DNA from: Secundilactobacillus odoratitofui DSM 19909 = JCM 15043
Lineage (GTDB): Bacteria; Bacillota; Bacilli; Lactobacillales; Lactobacillaceae
Direction: 5' to 3'
Assembly (NCBI RefSeq): GCF_001434895.1
Contig: NZ_AZEE01000027.1
Span: 181,251 to 245,250, forward strand
Length of the DNA: 64,000 nucleotides
Positions 7,990 to 18,300 of this stretch are shown piece after piece. The notes beneath the pieces are model-generated. The model did no database searches, was not told the DNA's origin, and saw only the letters and a list, made by a program, of their open reading frames with translations. A program made the translations under genes and the position numbers. Within the stretch, counting starts at the first letter, position 1. Each line of letters begins with the position of its first letter.

Positions 7990-10449
7990 TTACTTCTTCA
8001 ATGGTGTCCATGCCCACTTAGTGAACTCTTCGATATCGCGACCTTCGTCACGAGTGATCTTAAAGTGCTTAGCTAAGATGTCATCCATCTTCTTGTCAAA
8101 GGCTGCGGCTGCATCAGCATCCACAACACCCTTAGCAACCAAGGTGTTAACAGCGTCCTTAGCTTGGTGGAAACGGTCTAATTCTGAGTAGACACGCATA
8201 TCGTAAGCAGTGGTGATATCACCATCTTCACGATAACCGTGAACACGAAGACCTAAGTGTTGACGTTCGTAGAAGAATGATTCGATCAAATCTTCGTAAC
8301 CGTGGAAACCAAAGACAACTGGAGTGCCTGATTCGCCAAAGAATGAAGTGAATTCGTCATCAGTCAAAGCACGGTCATCGTTCAATGGGCCGTTCTTCTT
8401 TTGTAGGCGTTCCAATTCAACAACGTTGACGTAACGCATCTTAACAGCTGGGAAGGCTTCGTTTACTAAGTGTAAAGCAGCCAAAGTTTCGATGGTTGGT
8501 TCAACACCGGCACTGGCAAACACGATGTCAGCATCTGCACCTTCAGCAACAGTAGATGCCCAGTCGATAGTCTTCAAACCTGTGTTAGCAAGTTCGTCGG
8601 CTTCGTCGATTGAGAACCATTGTTGACGAGGTTGCTTAGAAGCAACAATGTGGTTAACCTTTTGACGGTCGTTAAATGCCCGGTTGAAGACAGCTAACAA
8701 GGTGTTAGCATCTGCTGGTAGGTATTGACGGATGAAGTCAGACTTCTTTTCTGACAAGTGAGTCAACATACCAGGATCTTGGTGGGTATAACCGTTGTGG
8801 TCTTGTTGGAATACAGTTGAAGTTGAGATCAAGTTCAATGATGGGTAATCGTTACGCCATGGTTGATCTGCAGCTTGACGGATCCACTTGAAGTGTTGCG
8901 TCGTCATTGAGTCAACAACACGCAAGAATGATTCGTATGAAGCGAAGATACCATAACGACCAGTTAAGGTGTAACCTTCAAGCCAACCTTCAGCTTGGTG
9001 TTCAGATAATTGAGCATCCAAGATACGGCCTTCTGGTGCTTCGTATTGGTCGTTAGGTTCCTTAACTTGTTCCATCCATTGACGGTTAGTGATCTTGAAC
9101 ATATCCCAGAGACGGTTTGACATTGTTTCGTCAGGGCCGAATACACGGAATGTGTTAGGGTTCTTTGTGGCAACGCCAGCAAAGAAGCTTGACAATACGT
9201 TCATATCCATGTTGCGGTTACCATCAGGTAATTGCGTCCCACGGTTTGATTCGTTAATGTCGTTAGCAAGTGACTTCCAGTCTGGTAAGTCAAGCATAGC
9301 TGGCTTTTCGCCACGTGCACGACCACCATTAGCAACTGGGTTAGCTGCCATACGCTTGTCACCCTTAGGTGCAAAGTCAGCAACTTCGGCCTTCAATGAA
9401 CCATCAGTGTTAAATAATTCTTCTGGCTTGTATGAGTTCATCCAAGCTTCGAATTCTGGTAATTCAGCAAGGTTCTTTTGGCTCAAACCAAGTGGCACTT
9501 GGTGCGCACGGAATGAGTTTTCGATTGGTTCGCCGGCTGGGTTGTGAGTAGGACCGCCCCAACCCTTTGGTAAACGAGCAATAACAACTGGCCATGGTGC
9601 AATTTCGCCGTCAGCGTACTTGCCGTTTTCGCGAGCATCTTTTTGGATTTGCTTGATGTCAGCAATTGCTTGATCAAACAACTTAGCTGCCTTTTCGTGG
9701 TATGCCATGTAATCATGGATATCATCGTTTTCAAGGAAGCGTGGTGACCAACCTAAACCTTCGAAGAACTTAGTGATTTCTTCATCACTCATCCGACTGA
9801 AGATAGTTGGGTTAGAAATCTTGAAACCGTTCAAGTCTAAGATAGGAAGAACTGCACCGTCGTTCTTAGGGTTCAAGAACTTGATTGAGTTCCAAGCAGT
9901 CATAGCTGGACCAGTTTCAACTTCACCATCACCAACAACCGTAAATGCGATTTGGTCTGGGTTGTCTAAGACAGCACCAGTAGCATGTGATAGTGAGTAA
10001 CCAAGTTCGCCACCTTCGTGGAGAGAACCTGGTGTTTGCGCAGTCATGTGAGAACCAATCCCACCTGGGAATGAGAAGCGCTTGTATAAACGTGACATAC
10101 CTTCGAGATCTTGAGTGATTTCTGGATATGCATCAGTGTAAGTACCGTCCAAGTAAGAGTTAGTAACCATTACTTGGCCACCGTGACCTGGGCCACCGAT
10201 ATAGAACATGTTCAAGCCGTACTTGTTGATCAAACGGTTAGCGTGAGCATACAAGAACGTTTGGCCTGAAATGGTACCCCAGTGTCCGATAGGCTTAACT
10301 TTAACGTCATCGGCCTTAATTGGTGTGTTGGTAACTGAGAACAATGGGTTGCTCTTCAGGAAGATCATACCACCTGAAAGATAGGTTGTAGCGCGCCACC
10401 AGGCGTCAACTTTTTCCAAGTATGACTTGGAATCATAATCTACTGCCAT
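7990..10449 (-). CDS. xfp: Xylulose-5-phosphate/fructose-6-phosphate phosphoketolase
   Basis: A thiamine-diphosphate enzyme that splits xylulose 5-phosphate (often also fructose 6-phosphate) with phosphate to acetyl phosphate and glyceraldehyde 3-phosphate, the central step of heterolactic and pentose catabolism. At 819 residues it is full length. Family signatures: GGPGHGGQ at about 95, [10 protein letters not shown] with [18 protein letters not shown], the ThDP/Mg motif [14 protein letters not shown] with [15 protein letters not shown], and the C-terminal [12 protein letters not shown] block. The ATG follows GGAG. Start, stop and terminator are all clear. Codons are strongly biased, consistent with high expression. 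Confidence 0.97.
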   Translation of the reverse strand: MAVDYDSKSYLEKVDAWWRATTYLSGGMIFLKSNPLFSVTNTPIKADDVKVKPIGHWGTISGQTFLYAHANRLINKYGLNMFYIGGPGHGGQVMVTNSYLDGTYTDAYPEITQDLEGMSRLYKRFSFPGGIGSHMTAQTPGSLHEGGELGYSLSHATGAVLDNPDQIAFTVVGDGEVETGPAMTAWNSIKFLNPKNDGAVLPILDLNGFKISNPTIFSRMSDEEITKFFEGLGWSPRFLENDDIHDYMAYHEKAAKLFDQAIADIKQIQKDARENGKYADGEIAPWPVVIARLPKGWGGPTHNPAGEPIENSFRAHQVPLGLSQKNLAELPEFEAWMNSYKPEELFNTDGSLKAEVADFAPKGDKRMAANPVANGGRARGEKPAMLDLPDWKSLANDINESNRGTQLPDGNRNMDMNVLSSFFAGVATKNPNTFRVFGPDETMSNRLWDMFKITNRQWMEQVKEPNDQYEAPEGRILDAQLSEHQAEGWLEGYTLTGRYGIFASYESFLRVVDSMTTQHFKWIRQAADQPWRNDYPSLNLISTSTVFQQDHNGYTHQDPGMLTHLSEKKSDFIRQYLPADANTLLAVFNRAFNDRQKVNHIVASKQPRQQWFSIDEADELANTGLKTIDWASTVAEGADADIVFASAGVEPTIETLAALHLVNEAFPAVKMRYVNVVELERLQKKNGPLNDDRALTDDEFTSFFGESGTPVVFGFHGYEDLIESFFYERQHLGLRVHGYREDGDITTAYDMRVYSELDRFHQAKDAVNTLVAKGVVDADAAAAFDKKMDDILAKHFKITRDEGRDIEEFTKWAWTPLKK

Positions 10450-10528
10450 GAATTATTACACTCCTTCATATATAAGTAACAAAATCCAAAATCAACATCA
10501 AAAATCAGAGGTTAATTTGTATGCTCTT

Positions 10529-10556
10529 ATCATACCAATTTTAAAAATAAAGTCAA
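10529..10556 (-). promoter_or_regulatory. Strong promoter of xfp
   Basis: Read leftward: TTGACT (10551-10556), a 16-base spacer, and TATGAT (10529-10534) preceded by TGG (extended -10). Transcription would begin near 10522, giving a leader of about 70 bases. Confidence 0.65.
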
Positions 10557-10631
10557 CTACTTTTATAATTGATACGGTCCAATTTTTAAATAAACCGGTT
10601 TCTTCCAAAAACCAGCCACTTTTGAGCACCC

Positions 10632-10665
10632 AAAAAGGACTAGTAACAGTATGCCCTAGTCCTTT
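10632..10665 (-). terminator. Terminator-like hairpin upstream of the xfp promoter
   Basis: AAAGGACTAG (10634-10643) pairs with CTAGTCCTTT (10656-10665). The T run is present only leftward (AAAAA at 10632-10636 on the plus strand). It lies upstream of the xfp promoter, with no leftward gene before it, so it may insulate xfp or end a short RNA started between 10670 and 10850. Confidence 0.5.
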
Positions 10666-10849
10666 CAAGATTACTATAACCTTTACAGTTTTTTCATAAT
10701 TAAGTTGTGAGCTTGCAACACTTTGACTCAAGTGCGATAAAAATTAACTCGTTTTAATTGCTCAAACAACGACCCGTTTGTTCGACAGTACCGCCAAATA
10801 CGGAAAACTGGTATTATAAAATCAACTAAACCTTATAGGAGGCGTTCTT

Positions 10850-12358
10850 GTGAGAAAGCACTGGCCCGTATTTTATCTGTTGTCATTATTTTTATTTATC
10901 GTTTTTGCCAGCGTTGCACAAATCATCGTTAATTTAGTCGGCAACTTGGGCTTCCATCAGTTTGCTCGTTCAGCAGCCGGGAAAACTTGGGGATCACTTT
11001 TTGCCGAAATTATTGCGTTACTAATTTGGTGGTTATTTAACCGCTATTATCTTAAAGGTAAAATTGGGTGGCATGGCGAAGCTCGCGACTGGCTACTATT
11101 ACTACCAGTCATTGTGATTTTAATTGGTGATTCATTTTTAGGTACCAACTTCAATTTTGCTCCCAGTAACATGATCTACGCAGTGTTATTCGGCTTAGCA
11201 GTTGGTGCCTGTGAAGAATATCTGTTCCGTGGTATTCTCGTCAGTTATTTGTTGCAGCATTTCCGTTTGAGTGCATTACTGACCGCATGTTTGAGTGGCG
11301 TTGGCTTTGGCCTGATCCATCTGATTAATGGGTTCAGCAGTGGCAACTGGACAAACACCTTTGCCCAAGCGTTAATGGCGATTGGTGTCGGCTTCTTTCT
11401 CGCCGCAGTCTACTTGCTAACCAATAACCTATGGCTGCCAATTATTTTTCATGCCGTGGTCGATGCGTTTGATCAACTGGCCTTTGGCACCCTCAGTAAT
11501 TCTGCGGGCACTAGTATGATCAACGCCATCGTATATTTCATTGTTCTCGGTGGACTTGGATTCTGGCTGTTAAATCGTGGTCCAGTTGTAATGGCCCAAT
11601 CAGTTGACTTCAGTAGTCCCCGTCAACAATCGCAACGCGACATCACTTTTTCTGAACCAACGACTGCTGTACCGGTAAATCCACTCAAATCAGTACTCGC
11701 TGTGGCCTTGATTCTGATTGAATTCATCCTTGGAAGTACCATCGTTCACCCTGGTCAAAGTCAGCTTGTCAAAACGACGATTGTGTTTCTACTTGGACTC
11801 TTGGTAATGCTAGGTGCCATCTGGCTCTATCACGAGGTTCTCTCGGCTAACTGGCGGGCTTATCGTCGTCACTTCTGGCGTAACGTTGCCATGGACTTTG
11901 GCTTTATGATTGGGGTCTACATCCTGCTTGCCATCGTTCGACTCGGCCTAAAATTAATCACTGGCAGTCACACCGCTCTGGGTGTCACTGACATGCTTAG
12001 TTTTCAATCAGTCGGTAGCGCAAGTCTGACCTTGATTTCTAGTTCCGTCGTCATCATGGCGCCCTTTACTGAAGAAATTATCTTTAGACACGTCCTGTTT
12101 TATCAATGGCGGTCAAAAAAATGGCTAGCCGTCATCATGTTCTTTGTGTCATCCATTGCCTTTGGCCTGGTCCACTGGAATAACTTTCAGGGTGATATCA
12201 TGCAAATGATCCCTTATATGTTTATTGGCGCCTTTTTCGCGACAATCTACTATTTCACGCGCAATATTTGGCAAAACATCATCACCCACTTTATGTTTAA
12301 TTTTCTTCAGTTTGGCGCAGCAATTTTCTTACTCATTGTGGCGATTATTCAACGTTAG
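10850..12358 (+). CDS. Double-domain CPBP (CAAX-like) intramembrane metalloprotease
   Basis: CPBP/Abi proteins are glutamate-histidine metalloproteases within the membrane; in lactobacilli several act in bacteriocin immunity. Members usually carry one catalytic unit in about 200-280 residues. This 502-residue protein has two. Unit 1 has EEYLFRG at about 122-128, GLIHL at about 156 and HAVVDA. Unit 2 has EEIIFRH at about 408-414, GLVHW at about 440 and HFMFN. Both sets of metal ligands look intact. Helices fill the remainder, with a polar linker at about 245-285. The start is GTG after AGGAGG. Substrate unknown; a tandem duplication and fusion is the simplest reading. Confidence 0.85.
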   Translation: MRKHWPVFYLLSLFLFIVFASVAQIIVNLVGNLGFHQFARSAAGKTWGSLFAEIIALLIWWLFNRYYLKGKIGWHGEARDWLLLLPVIVILIGDSFLGTNFNFAPSNMIYAVLFGLAVGACEEYLFRGILVSYLLQHFRLSALLTACLSGVGFGLIHLINGFSSGNWTNTFAQALMAIGVGFFLAAVYLLTNNLWLPIIFHAVVDAFDQLAFGTLSNSAGTSMINAIVYFIVLGGLGFWLLNRGPVVMAQSVDFSSPRQQSQRDITFSEPTTAVPVNPLKSVLAVALILIEFILGSTIVHPGQSQLVKTTIVFLLGLLVMLGAIWLYHEVLSANWRAYRRHFWRNVAMDFGFMIGVYILLAIVRLGLKLITGSHTALGVTDMLSFQSVGSASLTLISSSVVIMAPFTEEIIFRHVLFYQWRSKKWLAVIMFFVSSIAFGLVHWNNFQGDIMQMIPYMFIGAFFATIYYFTRNIWQNIITHFMFNFLQFGAAIFLLIVAIIQR

Positions 12359-12370
12359 CAATGTCAAAAT

Positions 12371-12413
12371 AAAATGGTCTGAATTCCCTACTTTCGAATT
12401 CAGACCATTTTTT
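12371..12413. terminator. Intrinsic terminator
   Basis: AAAATGGTCTGAATTC pairs perfectly with GAATTCAGACCATTTT, followed by T's. It ends the CPBP gene and can act on the leftward lipoprotein gene. Confidence 0.85.
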
Positions 12414-12468
12414 AATTTTTTGAGCAATCATATCCGTAGTTACTTAAATTAAGCCTTGAACACCTAAC

Positions 12469-13071
12469 TTAATCATCGACTTCAGTTGTTAGCACTTTAC
12501 CAGTTTGAGCGTTCAGCTTTACTTCAGTCTCTTGTCCATGTTGCTCAAACTGAATTTTCCAGACTGTTTGACCATTTTCTTGATCCAATTTAGCCTCAGT
12601 AGCGCCAGTCACTTCAGCAGATTGCTGCGCAATTTTAACCGCACGACTTAGACTAATAAAATTGGTTAACTTCAAGGCTTCTTGTCTGGCGACCCCATCG
12701 GCTTCATCAGCATCAAGTTGTTCACTGTGTTTATTGATAACTGAACTAGTCATCGCGTTTAACGTCAATTGATGTTCCCGCTGGTCGTCGACACCCTCAA
12801 CCTCATATTGAAATTGATTGCCAACTTTTTCCAATGAAATACTCGTAATATCGGTCTGCGCAAACGTCTTTTGATAAGTGGTTATGGCTTCGTTCACGGT
12901 TACCTTTACCTGTAAGATATCGCTGGTCGTTGCTTGCTTCGCCTCAGATGACTGAGACTGACTGCTACTAGCCGATTGGCTGCTTGTCCCCGAATCTTTG
13001 GTTGTCTGTTTGGCTGAACAACCTGCTAATACCAACGCCAATAATACTGCTGTAAGGACTTTGATTTTCAT
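12469..13071 (-). CDS. PepSY-domain lipoprotein
   Basis: A 200-residue exported protein. The N-terminus is a lipoprotein signal (MKIKVL, hydrophobic core, lipobox LVLAGC), followed by a Ser/Gln/Lys-rich linker at about 25-55. Two PepSY-like domains follow, the second ending in the characteristic ETEVKLNAQTGKVL strand-helix. PepSY domains are thought to inhibit or chaperone extracytoplasmic proteases or sense the wall. The start is the ATG at 13071, with AGGAG 8 bases upstream; a longer frame to 13095 lacks a ribosome site. The substrate or partner is unknown. Confidence 0.85.
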   Translation of the reverse strand: MKIKVLTAVLLALVLAGCSAKQTTKDSGTSSQSASSSQSQSSEAKQATTSDILQVKVTVNEAITTYQKTFAQTDITSISLEKVGNQFQYEVEGVDDQREHQLTLNAMTSSVINKHSEQLDADEADGVARQEALKLTNFISLSRAVKIAQQSAEVTGATEAKLDQENGQTVWKIQFEQHGQETEVKLNAQTGKVLTTEVDD

Positions 13072-13228
13072 TTGGTAATCTCCTTTCCCCATCAAGGGGT
13101 CATCAAATGTGATCCAGTCTTACTAATCTCCTTATACCTCCTATTTTACAGAAATTCAGTTTTGCAGACAACGATTGGCATCTTACCAATTACGATCAAC
13201 AGCAAAATACTCCCAAATTCGGCCAAAT

Positions 13229-13260
13229 TAAAACGCCCATAGCCACAGCCATGGACGTTC
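13229..13260 (-). terminator. Terminator of the HesB-like gene
   Basis: Leftward: AACGTCCATGGC and GCTATGGGCGTT form an imperfect stem followed by TTTTAATTT. Confidence 0.6.
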
Positions 13261-13278
13261 ACCGATTAAGATTGTTTG

Positions 13279-13596
13279 TTAAAGTTCGCCGTTCTCCTGC
13301 CACTCATATTGCAGTACGTTGGCGTCTTTTTCTTGGTCGTAATCAACTTTTAAATCATACCCTTTAAAGAACCAGTTATCACCCTGTTCGATGTAGTAGG
13401 TAACACCGTCCTTCTTCAAATTTACCCCGACTTGGTGTGGATCAAGCACTCGAGCCAGCCCCAACGAAAAGCCCTGGTGAACTTTAGTTTTGCCATAAAG
13501 CTTGCCGTAAAAACGAATTGCGGCAGTCTGATTGCCACCTACTGCCATTTCGTCCTCGAACCACTGACTCGCTGCATCCGTAATCATTAATTTCAT
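13279..13596 (-). CDS. HesB/YneR-family protein lacking cysteines
   Basis: A 105-residue protein with the HesB/IscA-like fold pattern: MITDAASQWFEDE at the start, AIRFYGKLYG in the core, a GFSLGLARV segment and a WFFKGYDLKVDYD tail. True IscA/HesB iron-sulfur carriers bind clusters through three conserved cysteines. None is present here, as in the YneR branch of Firmicutes, so cluster transfer is unlikely. GGAGG precedes the ATG and the gene stands alone. The molecular role is unknown. Confidence 0.75.
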   Translation of the reverse strand: MKLMITDAASQWFEDEMAVGGNQTAAIRFYGKLYGKTKVHQGFSLGLARVLDPHQVGVNLKKDGVTYYIEQGDNWFFKGYDLKVDYDQEKDANVLQYEWQENGEL

Positions 13597-13956
13597 TATT
13601 AAGGCCTCCTGAGCACCTAATCTAAAGGGATTATCAACACTTAAAGGGTATCATGAATACAATCAATTGTCCACAATTTAAACATACACAATCGTCACAC
13701 GAATCAAGCATCAATAACAAAATAATTAGTTTTCTAACCATTTTGCCATTTACTTTTCATTTTCACTCTGATATAGTTTCATTAACCTAATTGATCAGGC
13801 CCAGTTTAGTTGGACCATTTCATTGACCACCCGTGCTTAGAACCACGAGGCGCTTTGTTTTGACTCATTTTGAGCTTGGTCGTTAGGATAATCTTAAGAA
13901 AGGCAATTGAAGCATTACATAAATCACATTAATTTTTAAGAAATGGAAGTGTACAT
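13597..13956 (+). other. Long leader and promoter region of the MHS transporter gene
   Basis: A gap of 360 bases. A probable -10 (GATATAGTT, about 13771-13779) would give an untranslated leader of about 170 bases. The leader contains several short inverted repeats (GGCCCA/TGGACC near 13798-13816, CGTG/CACG near 13833-13848). No known riboswitch core was recognised. Confidence 0.35.
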
Positions 13957-15270
13957 ATGGAAAATACCACATCAACTTTAACCGCGAGTAAGACAATCGA
14001 ACGTGACCCGATTAAAACTGTTATCTTAGCTTCAATGATTGGTACTGCAATTGAATTCTTCGACTTTTACGCTTATGGTACCGCAGCCGCCACTTATTTC
14101 CCCAAGGTTTTCTTCCCAGAGGTTACACCCACCATTGCCATGATTTTAAGTTTGTTAACCTTCGGGGTAGCTTTCGTTGCCCGACCACTTGGCTCACTGA
14201 TTTTCGGTCACTTTGGTGATAAATTAGGTCGAAAACGCTCACTGGTTGTTTCTTTATTATTAATGGGTGTTTCAACGGTCTTGATTGGTGTCTTACCAGG
14301 CTATGCAGCCTTAGGAATGGGTTCAATCGTCTTACTTTGTCTTTGCCGTTTCATTCAAGGTATCGGCCTTGGCGGTGAATGGTCAGGTGCCGTTTTAGTC
14401 GCAACTGAAAACGCGCCAAAGAACAAGCGTGCTTTGTTCGGCGCCTTCCCAGAACTTGGCGCACCAATTGGTTTCTTCCTTTGTAACGGACTTTACTACA
14501 TACTTGAATCATCTTTCACACCAGCCCAAATGGCTAGTTTCGGCTGGCGGATTCCTTTCTTAGCCTCAGCTGTACTCGTTGTGGTTGGCCTCTGGGTTCG
14601 CCGTCGGATGCAAGAAACACCACTTTTCCGCATGGCACAACAGAACGAAAAAACCACTAAAGCACCTTTAGTAGAAGTTTTCCGCAAGAGCTGGCGTCAA
14701 GTGCTCCAAGGCACATTAACCATGGCTGTTTCTTACACGTTCTTCTTCCTACTCTCAACTTGGTCACTTAGCTACGCCACAACCGCATTAGGTTTCTCAA
14801 ACAAGGAATGGTTGCTCTTATTGATGGGCTCCATCATCATCTTTGGTGGTATGATTCTTTATTCGTCCATCATGGCTGATAAATACGGTCGTCGTAAAGT
14901 ATTGATGACCGGTACTGGCTTAATCGTTTTATTTGCCCTCATCTTCCCATTCTTTTTGAATGGCCAACATAACGTGGCCGGTAGTTTATTCTTCCTGCTC
15001 GCTGGGTTCCTTGCAATGGGCGTGGTTTACGGTCCGGTTGCAGCACTCCTGCCTGAACTATTCCCAACCAGCACCCGTTACTCTGGCGCTGGCATCGCCT
15101 ACAACGCAAGTGCTATCATCGGTGCAGCCTTTGCGCCAACCTTAGCTTCATGGTTAGTTGGTCAATGGGGCATCCACGCAGTTGGTTTCTACCTCGCCAT
15201 CATGGCGGTCGTTTCCTTCATTGCTTTAGCAACGACTAAAGAGACTAAAGAAATGGATTATACTAAGTAA
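13957..15270 (+). CDS. MFS transporter, metabolite:H+ symporter (ShiA/ProP-like)
   Basis: A 437-residue, 12-helix symporter of the metabolite:H+ symporter branch. Marks are IGTAIEFFDFYAYGTAAA in helix 1, the loop motif GHFGDKLGRKR between helices 2 and 3, FIQGIGLGGEWSGA in helix 4, and the second loop motif ADKYGRRK in the middle. Relatives carry shikimate, 2-oxoglutarate, citrate, proline or betaine; the substrate cannot be chosen here. GGAAG precedes the ATG. No linked catabolic gene is seen. Confidence 0.85.
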   Translation: MENTTSTLTASKTIERDPIKTVILASMIGTAIEFFDFYAYGTAAATYFPKVFFPEVTPTIAMILSLLTFGVAFVARPLGSLIFGHFGDKLGRKRSLVVSLLLMGVSTVLIGVLPGYAALGMGSIVLLCLCRFIQGIGLGGEWSGAVLVATENAPKNKRALFGAFPELGAPIGFFLCNGLYYILESSFTPAQMASFGWRIPFLASAVLVVVGLWVRRRMQETPLFRMAQQNEKTTKAPLVEVFRKSWRQVLQGTLTMAVSYTFFFLLSTWSLSYATTALGFSNKEWLLLLMGSIIIFGGMILYSSIMADKYGRRKVLMTGTGLIVLFALIFPFFLNGQHNVAGSLFFLLAGFLAMGVVYGPVAALLPELFPTSTRYSGAGIAYNASAIIGAAFAPTLASWLVGQWGIHAVGFYLAIMAVVSFIALATTKETKEMDYTK

Positions 15271-15287
15271 CTATTATATAACCTCGC

Positions 15288-15324
15288 AAAAAAGCGTCCT
15301 GAACAAAAGTTCAGAACGCTTTTT
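15288..15324. terminator. Bidirectional terminator
   Basis: AAAAAGCGT-CTGAAC pairs with GTTCAG-ACGCTTTTT. It separates the MHS transporter from the convergent giant adhesin gene. Confidence 0.85.
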
Positions 15325-15363
15325 ATGTTTAGTTAACTAATTGCTAAGCCAAATAAGTTGTCA

Positions 15364-18300
15364 TTAGTCTTCTCGCTTACGCTTCTTACCTAATCCAACA
15401 AGACCAAGCATTGATAAACCTAGCAAGCCAATCAATGAAGCAGTTTCAGTTTGACTTTCACTTGTTTGTGGTAATTTCTTGGCACTAGTCTCATCAACTG
15501 ACTGTTCAGCAGTTGATTGTAGCTGCTGGCCATTGCTTGTTGCAGTGGCAGTCTTAAGATAGGCCTTCTCAGATGTTGCCGATTTCAGTGGCGTATTTTC
15601 GACTGAAGTCGTGGCCTTTTTACCGTTCATCGGCTTACCCATCGGAGTCGTTGCCGGCGTTTCGTCTGGGGTGACGGATTCTCCGACTACTGGCGTTGAC
15701 GGCGTCACTTCTTGTGCCGCAGTTGGTTCAGGTTCAGGCGTTGGCGTTTCAACTACTGGATTAGCAGTGTAGTAAACCGTTGCCGTTACAGGTGCTGGGT
15801 TCATCTCAGCTAAAGCTGGTACTTCAACTTGATCCGGCGTCATACCGGCCACGTTGGCGCTCTTCACTGCAGGGAACGTGCTACCGGTTTCAACAGATGG
15901 TGTCCACGCTGTGTATGTGATGACGGGCTTGCCATCAGTTGTATAGCTCACGTGAGCAGTTCGAACAAACTTCAGAGTTTGCTTAATGCTTGGTGCGACC
16001 GTCTTCCCTGTCGTCTTATCAATGAAACGAACCGTTTCGGTCACGATTCGATTTAAGTCAGTGGTCGAGATACCAACTGGGTAAGTCAAGCCATCTGGAC
16101 CATCGGGATCCATTGGAGTCCCTTCATCTTTAGGACCAATTGGGTCGTTTGGTGACGCGGGTTCGTTAGGTCCCACCGTATACTCTGGATAATACGTGAC
16201 CACGTATTTCACAGGTGCTGGCTGCGTTTCAGTCAGTGCATCAATGCTGGCCGTTTCAGTGACCATGTTTTCAATGTCCGGCGTCACTTGTTTGAAGAAT
16301 GTGTCCCCGGTATCCTTTGAGGCCACCCAAGCTGAATACGTCACCTGTGGTGTCCCGTTAACATCGTAACTCACCGAAGCTGATCGACTAAAGCGCAGCG
16401 TCTGCTTAGAGGCACTAGCCACTTTTTGCCCCGTTACACCATCGACATAGTAAATTGTTCGAGTGGCAGTTGCATTCAGGTTTTGATCTTGAAGACCTTC
16501 AGGCACTTCAGGACTACCTGGAATAGCAGGCTTAGCCGGTGTTTCACCATCAGCTGGTGTCCCAGGATCAATTGAAGCCGCTGGCGCAACTGGTTGATCT
16601 GGGGTCACTGTGTAATCTTGATAATAGTACACCGTCAAACTAACTGGTACTGGCCAAGTTTCCGTGACGGCATCAACAGTCGGCATATTGCTCGTGTAAC
16701 CGTCAATTTCAGGTGATTTAACGGCACGAAAAGTATCGCTCTCAACTGGTAACCAATCACTGTAAACGACAGTTCCTTGCCCATTTTTATCAAACGAAAC
16801 GTTAGCCGTACGGTAGAACTTAAGCGTTTGCGTTACGGATTCATGGACTGGTTCGCCTGTTTTACTATCAATGTAGTTGATGGTTTCAACTGCCGTAGTC
16901 GTTAAGTCCGCTTCCGTCACACCGGCAGGATAAACAGGTGTGTGATCATCTGGGGTATGCTTACCATCCGTTGGGACTAATTGATCACCCGGATTCTTCG
17001 GTGAAACTGAAGGATCACTCGGATCAGTCGGCGTAATTGGTGTCACAGTGACGTTCGTAGGATAGTAGTTCACAGTTAAATGTAATGAGATCGGTGTTTT
17101 CACCGTCATTTGATCAACGACTGGCGTTGTCGTATACATCTGGTCGACATCAGGACTGGTAACGGCATCAAAAGTAACCGGTGTCCATGCATCATAACTA
17201 ACAGCTGGCTTATGATCGATAACTGAATATGACACATGTGCGTTTCGGGTCATGTTCACCGTTACGTTCTTAGTTAACGGTTGACCTGCCGCATCAGTTA
17301 GAACATCTCCGGTGACACCATTCACATAGGTAATCGTCTCAGTGACCTGACGCGTCAAATATTCTGACGTTAACCCTTCTGGTGCATTTGGGACGTTTTC
17401 ATCACCAGTTACTGAAGGGACTAACGAATCTCCAGGGTTAAGTGGTCCCTGAACTTGACTTGGATCATCTGGATCGACTGGTGTGCCAGGGGTTACGGTA
17501 TATTCAGCTGGATAGTAGTACACCGTCTCTGATACGTCAGTTGGTACTGTCTCAGTAATTTCACTGTTGCTTTCAGTTGTTGTAAACATTCCATCAACAA
17601 CCGGTGTATTTAACTCATGATAAATGTTGCTATCCAGATCTGCTGGTGTCCAGTTATCATAAGTTACTTTAGGTGAACCGTCTTGGTTGTAACTCAAATG
17701 ACCAACTCTGTTGAAGTAGATCGTTTGAATACCCGTTTTAGCGACTGAGGTTTGCTTGTCGATACCACTCAAATATTGAATCGTTCGCGTCGAAGTCTGG
17801 TTTAAATCAGTGGCAGTCAAGCCAGTACCATCTGGATTATCCGGTGAAGTCGTGTTTTCAGGATAAAGCGGACTGTTAGGGTCATCCGGATTAATTGGCG
17901 TGCCTGGTGTCACAGGTTGATCTGGCTGTATGGTAATATCGCCGTAGTAGTAGACCGTGGCAGTCACGTCGATTGGGAAAGTTTCCGTCATGGCATCAAC
18001 CTGTTTCAAATCAGCAAGTTTACCATCAATCACTTGTGGCACGGTTACCGATTCAAATTGTTGATCAGCCGTCGTTTTAGGCGTCCACTTGCCGTAAGTG
18101 ACTGCGGTGCTGCCATCTTGGTTCCAGACAACGTGGGCATTCCGAACAAAGTGCAACGTGTTACCTGTGGTTGGTGCTTGCAGCGTTGCATTTGTCATGC
18201 CATCAACGTAACGAATTGTTTCAGTAGCAGTTGTATTGAGGTCATCGGCACTGACGCCCGCAGGATAAACTCGTGGATCATTAGGATCAGTTGGTGTAAC

